From positions 1-35,242 of IMG/VR virus record IMGVR_UViG_3300030450_002812: 35,242 nt of DNA. One strand, given 5' to 3'. This DNA is from a virus. Position numbers and translations under genes: made by a program. The first letter of the stretch is position 1, and each line of letters starts with the position of its first letter. Positions 32,309 through 35,242 of this stretch are shown here, piece by piece. Below the pieces are notes generated by a model that did not search any database, was not told where the DNA came from, and worked only from the letters and a program-made list of their open reading frames with translations.

Positions 32309-32521
32309 ATGAAAAACTTAAGAATCAAATTATCAGCAATTAAAACTTTTTGGAATTTTAAAAGTGACCACCTAGCATTGAGTTCAAGGTTTATATTAAT
32401 CTTGTCTGTGTTAACTGGTGACAGAATTTCATCTAAAAATTTAAATAGATGGTTTGGTTGGAGTTTACATCTATGCTATTGTAGTGAATGCAAAACAAAC
32501 AAAGCAGTAGCTAACAATTAA
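32309..32521 (+). CDS. Small protein with cysteine cluster, unknown
   Basis: A 70-residue basic protein with strong AAAGGAG site. The C-terminal part has CYCSEC, a possible metal-binding group, preceded by a hydrophobic stretch (FILILSVL). No function is known. It lies 12 bases after the preceding gene. Confidence 0.55.
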   Translation: MKNLRIKLSAIKTFWNFKSDHLALSSRFILILSVLTGDRISSKNLNRWFGWSLHLCYCSECKTNKAVANN

Positions 32522-32537
32522 AAGAGAGGATATAACA

Positions 32538-32855
32538 ATGGAATATAAAAAAGAAGAGATAAAAGAATATTTAGAAGATAGTATTAAAAATTATGATAAT
32601 GAAACTATCAAACAATTAATAAAAGATAATGAATTACATCATGAGATATTTAATACTGATTATTACATAGTATATACATATGATGCTAAGCAATGGCTAG
32701 GGAGTAAATCTTTTGATATTATCGGTTTTATAAAAGATTATGAGGAGCTTAATTTTGGTGAGGTATATACAGACTTAAGTGATGCTTGTAAGGTTGTCAA
32801 TATGTATGTTTATATTATTGGTGAAGAGTTAATTAATAATAAATATTATAACTAA
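32538..32855 (+). CDS. Small acidic protein, unknown
   Basis: A 105-residue acidic protein with an N-terminal helix (EEIKEYLEDSIKNY, then ETIKQLI) and an alpha/beta centre with many tyrosines (YYIVYTYDAKQW). A GAGAGGA site precedes the ATG. No motif is recognised. Confidence 0.6.
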   Translation: MEYKKEEIKEYLEDSIKNYDNETIKQLIKDNELHHEIFNTDYYIVYTYDAKQWLGSKSFDIIGFIKDYEELNFGEVYTDLSDACKVVNMYVYIIGEELINNKYYN

Positions 32856-32873
32856 TAAAGGAGATTAATTAAT

Positions 32874-33065
32874 ATGAAATTAGGATTTATATATAAAAAT
32901 ATCTATTACTTTAATAAAAATAATAGATTAATTAATGAGAGGTCATTTACAGATTACGACCATTTTAACAAAGTATTTAGAACTAAATTAAAATTAAATA
33001 ATAATTTAAAAATTAAGTTTATAAAAATAGAAAACTTAAAAAATAGATACTGGAAATCAAAATAA
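32874..33065 (+). CDS. Small basic protein, unknown
   Basis: A 63-residue, very lysine- and asparagine-rich protein with an AAAGGAG ribosome site. Tyrosine- and phenylalanine-rich beta-type start, then a basic helix (KLKLNNNLKIKFIKIENLKN). Possibly nucleic-acid or ribosome binding; unknown. The codon use is extremely AT-rich, as in the whole operon. Confidence 0.55.
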   Translation: MKLGFIYKNIYYFNKNNRLINERSFTDYDHFNKVFRTKLKLNNNLKIKFIKIENLKNRYWKSK

Positions 33066-33084
33066 AAAAAGGGAGTAAATAAAA

Positions 33085-33255
33085 ATGAATGAACTACAAA
33101 AACATAAAATAAATAGAAAGCTTGATACAAAAGAAAAAATAGTAATTAAAGCTCAAGCTGAAAAAATCGAATCTTTAAAAGCTGAAATTAAAGACCTTAA
33201 ACAACAGCTTTATAAAAAAGTTGATACTATAGACTATTACAGAAATAAATTCTAA
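33085..33255 (+). CDS. Small coiled-coil protein upstream of ribozyme
   Basis: A 56-residue, lysine/glutamate-rich helical protein (AQAEKIESLKAEIKDLKQQL forms a heptad-like coiled coil). GGGAG precedes the ATG at a usable distance. Its stop codon TAA (33253-33255) is the last part of helix I of the hammerhead ribozyme, so a ribosome finishing this gene covers the ribozyme's first strand. The function is unknown. Confidence 0.65.
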   Translation: MNELQKHKINRKLDTKEKIVIKAQAEKIESLKAEIKDLKQQLYKKVDTIDYYRNKF

Positions 33256-33315
33256 CTGATGAGAGATTAAATCTCGAAACTTTGAACGCTGTGAAGCTGT
33301 GCGAAGTCTTAGAAT
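33249..33315 (+). ncRNA. Type I hammerhead ribozyme
   Basis: Helix I: ATTCTAA (33249-33255) pairs with TTAGAAT (33309-33315). Core: CTGATGA (33256-33262). Helix II: GAGAT-TAA-ATCTC (33263-33275), five perfect pairs. Core: GAA (33276-33278) with A15.1 at 33279. Helix III: ACTTTG (33279-33284) with CGAAGT (33302-33307), an internal loop AAC/TGTG, then GCT-GTGA-AGC closed by a GNRA-type loop. Site: C17 at 33308 (GUC triplet), so cleavage falls between 33308 and 33309. The open helix is I, which makes it type I. All conserved core bases of the hammerhead are present. It fills the 79-base gap between two small genes and would split their shared mRNA, leaving a 5'-OH 26 bases before the next start codon. 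Confidence 0.93.
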
Positions 33316-33334
33316 AAATTAAGGGAATAAAACA

Positions 33335-33532
33335 ATGAAATTAAAGACATCAGAAAAACATATTATTATATTAGCATTTGGAGAGTTATTATCTAAAGCA
33401 AAAAGAAAAATTAAAGGCATTGAAAATAAAGGGGTGGATTCTGTCCACGAAGCACAGAGTATAAATCAAATTCACAGATGGATAGCCACATTAAATGATT
33501 TAGAAAATAAACTAATAAATGAGCAAAATTAA
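33335..33532 (+). CDS. Small helical protein after ribozyme, unknown
   Basis: A 65-residue basic helical protein (KHIIILAFGELLSKAKRKIK, then NQIHRWIATLNDLENKL). An AAGGGA site precedes the ATG. If the ribozyme cuts, its mRNA would begin at 33309, giving a leader of 26 bases that still contains this ribosome site. Its stop overlaps the start of the next gene. No family is recognised. Confidence 0.6.
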   Translation: MKLKTSEKHIIILAFGELLSKAKRKIKGIENKGVDSVHEAQSINQIHRWIATLNDLENKLINEQN

Positions 33533-33627
33533 TGATTTTAACAATAATAATATTAATAGGCTGTATCATATTACTAAAATATAAACATAGCCTTAAAATT
33601 GAGGATTTAAAACAATGGAATATATAA
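33532..33627 (+). CDS. 31-aa single-span membrane peptide
   Basis: A very short gene starting on the stop region of the preceding one. The product is a hydrophobic N-terminal span (residues 2-15, ILTIIILIGCIILL) followed by a basic and polar tail. It is a probable inner-membrane microprotein of unknown target. The next microgene starts inside it. Confidence 0.55.
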   Translation: MILTIIILIGCIILLKYKHSLKIEDLKQWNI

Positions 33628-33707
33628 TATTAGGTTTTATTCACTTGATTATATTGGCAACTTGGCTTTATAAATTACTTTTTACAGATTGGGACGCTTT
33701 AAAATAG
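33615..33707 (+). CDS. 30-aa single-span membrane peptide
   Basis: Starts within the last bases of the preceding microgene. A membrane span (about residues 4-17, ILGFIHLIILATWL) is followed by YKLLFTDWDALK. A weak GAGGA site lies 10 bases before. A gap of 63 bases without a gene follows. Confidence 0.5.
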   Translation: MEYIILGFIHLIILATWLYKLLFTDWDALK

Positions 33708-33770
33708 GCTAGGATTATAATATTAACCTCAATTATAAATATAAAGTTAATTTTTAAAACAAGGGAAAAT

Positions 33771-33869
33771 ATGAGAGATATATTAGATATTATAAAACTA
33801 ACATTGATTTTGATTATAATTATAACCTCCATTTTGATCTCTGCATTATATTTCACACTTGGATTATAA
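33771..33869 (+). CDS. 32-aa single-span membrane peptide (paralogue A)
   Basis: A GGGA site precedes the ATG. The product has a charged start (MRDILDIIK) and a span LTLILIIIITSILISALYF. A 23-base stretch of its DNA (33816-33838) matches 34947-34969 in another membrane microgene at 20 of 23 bases, and the encoded spans are similar. This suggests duplication. Function is unknown. Confidence 0.55.
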   Translation: MRDILDIIKLTLILIIIITSILISALYFTLGL

Positions 33870-33923
33870 TTATAAATTGGATTTGGATTTTGAATAATAA
33901 AAAAAAGAAAAGGAGTTAATAAA

Positions 33924-34148
33924 ATGAAATATACAGCAATCAAAACACGTTATAAATGGGCAGAAATTTATAAATATAAGTCTCAATTCTTTATAAAGGA
34001 TAAAGATAGTTTATTTTATGAGATTTCTGATCCTAGCTTTTCAACATATACGTTAATAAGTAAAGGTTATAAAAATATTGATGATTGTATAGAACATGCA
34101 ATTATTGGAAAAGAAGAGTTTTTAAATAATCATATAATTATAATGTAA
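33924..34148 (+). CDS. Small protein, unknown
   Basis: A 74-residue protein with an AAAGGAG site. Tyrosine- and lysine-rich alpha/beta text (KWAEIYKYKSQFFIKDKDS). The C-terminal segment GYKNIDDCIEHAI resembles the end of small phage proteins that carry a single DUF-type fold, but no family can be named. A 54-base gap with TTGGAT repeats precedes it. Confidence 0.55.
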   Translation: MKYTAIKTRYKWAEIYKYKSQFFIKDKDSLFYEISDPSFSTYTLISKGYKNIDDCIEHAIIGKEEFLNNHIIIM

Positions 34149-34161
34149 AGGAGAGCGAATA

Positions 34162-34356
34162 ATGAGTACAGAACAAATGTATAGTGCAGTAGTTTGTGTT
34201 ACATCGCAACATTGTGATATTTATAAGCAAGATATCAATTATGTTTTTGATGCCTTTGATGACAATGATGCTATTGCTTATTTAAAAGATAATATTGATG
34301 ATGATTATGGAGTTAATATTATAAATAGTGATATAGTTGAATTGGAGGTAGTATAA
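34162..34356 (+). CDS. Small acidic protein, unknown
   Basis: A 64-residue acidic protein (FDAFDDNDAIAYLKDNIDDDYG) with a GGAG site. No cysteine pair or catalytic motif is clear. It is packed one base from the next gene. Strong acidity could suggest mimicry of DNA, but this is speculation. Confidence 0.55.
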   Translation: MSTEQMYSAVVCVTSQHCDIYKQDINYVFDAFDDNDAIAYLKDNIDDDYGVNIINSDIVELEVV

Positions 34357-34464
34357 ATGGAAGAATTGATATGGCATATAAACTCAGTATTAAAAATAGT
34401 TGTTCAGATGGGATTAATTGGTTGCATATATAAGTATTTAACTAAAAAAGAGGAGGAAAAATAA
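34357..34464 (+). CDS. 35-aa membrane peptide
   Basis: A short gene directly after the preceding stop, with a GGAG site inside the upstream gene. The product has a moderately hydrophobic segment (about residues 10-27) and an acidic/basic tail (KKEEEK). Probably a membrane microprotein. Unknown function. Confidence 0.5.
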   Translation: MEELIWHINSVLKIVVQMGLIGCIYKYLTKKEEEK

Positions 34465-34602
34465 ATGGAATGCACTTACTGCGATAGAGAAAATCTTACC
34501 ACCTATTATATTATTAAGGTCAATTCTGATGAAGAAATAGCGTGTGAAGGATGTAATGATTATTTATATAAACAAGGTCTTATTGAAAAGGAGGATAAGT
34601 AA
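34465..34602 (+). CDS. 45-aa zinc-finger-like protein
   Basis: CTYC (residues 3-6) and CEGC form a compact two-pair zinc site, followed by a charged tail. GAGGAGG lies just ahead of the ATG. Such mini zinc proteins often bind host proteins in phages. Unknown function. Its 3' end shares an identical 25-base start block with the gene at 35030. Confidence 0.6.
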   Translation: MECTYCDRENLTTYYIIKVNSDEEIACEGCNDYLYKQGLIEKEDK

Positions 34603-34722
34603 ATGAAAATAGATTATAATAAAATTAAAGAAATAATAGAATGGGCAGAGGGCAAGTATGATTATAATACAGATAGTATTATTGTCGATGAAATAAAAAA
34701 ACTAATTAAGGAGGGTGAGTAA
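34603..34722 (+). CDS. 39-aa acidic helical protein
   Basis: A short gene with a perfect GGAGG site that lies within the end of the previous gene. The product is helical and acidic (KIKEIIEWAEGKYDY, then DEIKKLIKEG). Its start block from 34587 is repeated exactly at 35014. Unknown. Confidence 0.55.
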   Translation: MKIDYNKIKEIIEWAEGKYDYNTDSIIVDEIKKLIKEGE

Positions 34723-34926
34723 ATGAGTTATAAAAAAGAAAGCATTGCAGATTTATCTATAAAAATAGATCTTAGAACAGATTGGGAAAGATTGTTTGGC
34801 ATACTCCAAGCACTTAATCCAGAATCAGATAAATTTGAAATAAAAGAAGATATATCAGATTCTGAAGATAGATGGGAAGATGTATGTTATTATATGGATT
34901 CACTTAAACCAGAGGAGGAAGAATGA
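34723..34926 (+). CDS. Small acidic protein, unknown
   Basis: A 67-residue acidic protein (DISDSEDRWEDVCYYMDSL) with a GGAGGG site. It has a mixed fold with a helix near WERLFGILQAL. Its stop overlaps the next start (ATGA). Unknown function. Confidence 0.6.
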   Translation: MSYKKESIADLSIKIDLRTDWERLFGILQALNPESDKFEIKEDISDSEDRWEDVCYYMDSLKPEEEE

Positions 34927-35012
34927 GAGGATTTGTATGGATGTTTATAATTATATCTTCCATTTGGATTTGGTATAACATTATAAAGTTGTTGTTAATT
35001 TGGTTTAATTAA
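34923..35012 (+). CDS. 29-aa single-span membrane peptide (paralogue B)
   Basis: The start overlaps the preceding stop, with GGAGG ahead. The product is almost entirely hydrophobic and tryptophan-rich (WMFIIISSIWIWYNIIK). It resembles the microprotein at 33771 in both DNA and protein. A membrane-acting peptide is likely. Confidence 0.55.
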   Translation: MRGFVWMFIIISSIWIWYNIIKLLLIWFN

Positions 35013-35029
35013 TAAAGGAGGATAAGTAA

Positions 35030-35176
35030 ATGAAAATACAAGAATCTTGTAATGATAGTCATTTAGTAGATATAAAGCTTACAAATAAAGATATTGACCA
35101 AATATTAAAAGGTAAGCTTGTTTATATAGAATGTGTAAAAGATGATACAGAAATATTTATTGGATTAGAGGATTAA
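35030..35176 (+). CDS. 48-aa small protein, last gene
   Basis: A short gene with a perfect GGAGG site. The product is acidic to neutral with beta-type text (LVDIKLTNKDIDQILKGKLV). It is the last gene of the operon. Its initiation block (35014-35038) is identical to that at 34587-34611, which suggests a duplicated translation start. After it only 18 bases remain before the terminal repeat. Confidence 0.55.
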   Translation: MKIQESCNDSHLVDIKLTNKDIDQILKGKLVYIECVKDDTEIFIGLED

Positions 35177-35194
35177 TTATAATTATAACTTGCT

Positions 35195-35242
35195 TTTATA
35201 TCTATCCCCTTAGATTAGAGCTAAGAGTTTTGCCTAGAGGAA
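35195..35242. repeat. Terminal direct repeat, right copy
   Basis: Identical to bases 6-53. Together with the left copy it shows redundancy of the contig ends. If the genome is circular, the unique length is close to 35.19 kb. Confidence 0.9.

Noticed and set aside
1-35242. CRISPR array, integrase or attachment site
   Set aside because: No regularly spaced repeats with unique spacers and no integrase-type protein were seen.

Overview
The window is essentially a complete genome of a tailed, siphovirus-like bacteriophage of about 35.2 kb. It is AT-rich and very tightly packed, with TAATG and ATGA overlaps throughout. It carries a full head, connector, tail and lysis gene set. The last 48 bases repeat bases 6-53, so the contig is either a closed circle with an overlap or carries a short repeated end. 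Most genes have strong Shine-Dalgarno sites (AGGAG or GGAGG), which points to a bacterial host. From memory, many proteins resemble those of uncultured marine phages, but the sequence does not fix the host. I recognise no integrase, DNA polymerase, helicase, tRNA or CRISPR array.

Layout. (1) 1-432: repeats and hairpins of unknown role, plus one possible membrane peptide on the minus strand. (2) 433-5116, plus strand: an early-type operon with an HTH regulator, a RecB-like nuclease split over three frames, an AbrB-like protein, an SSB-tailed protein, a replication-protein-like gene, two more PD-(D/E)XK nucleases (one like a Holliday-junction resolvase), a Nmad1/DUF1599-like protein and a beta-class DNA methyltransferase. 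(3) 5094-26245, minus strand: the late operon. Read from 26245 downward it holds scaffold, major capsid, a terminator, surface proteins including a LamG-type adhesin, endolysin, a zinc-ribbon metallophosphoesterase, holin candidates, fibre-like proteins, head-tail completion proteins, tail tube, tail chaperones, tape measure and a 1623-residue tail-tip protein with dockerin-like repeats. (4) 26336-30112, plus strand: terminase large subunit, portal and minor head proteins, divergent from the capsid operon. (5) 30113-31473, minus strand: terminase small subunit and four small genes. (6) 31474-35176, plus strand: a roughly 480-base regulatory gap, then an operon of 17 very small genes, several encoding single-membrane-span peptides of 29-35 residues.

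The most striking item is a complete type I hammerhead ribozyme at 33249-33315, inside the tiny-gene operon. All core nucleotides are present, all three helices pair, and the cleavage triplet is GUC. Its helix I contains the stop codon of the upstream gene, which suggests that translation and self-cleavage of the mRNA may influence each other. A second structured element, a perfect three-way junction, lies at 31732-31767, followed at 31789-31804 by a 16-base perfect palindrome and then the likely operon promoter.

How the parts work together: region 2 handles early regulation, recombination and DNA modification; regions 4 and 5 supply packaging (large subunit, portal, small subunit); region 3 builds the capsid and tail and lyses the cell; region 6 probably encodes small host-takeover factors.
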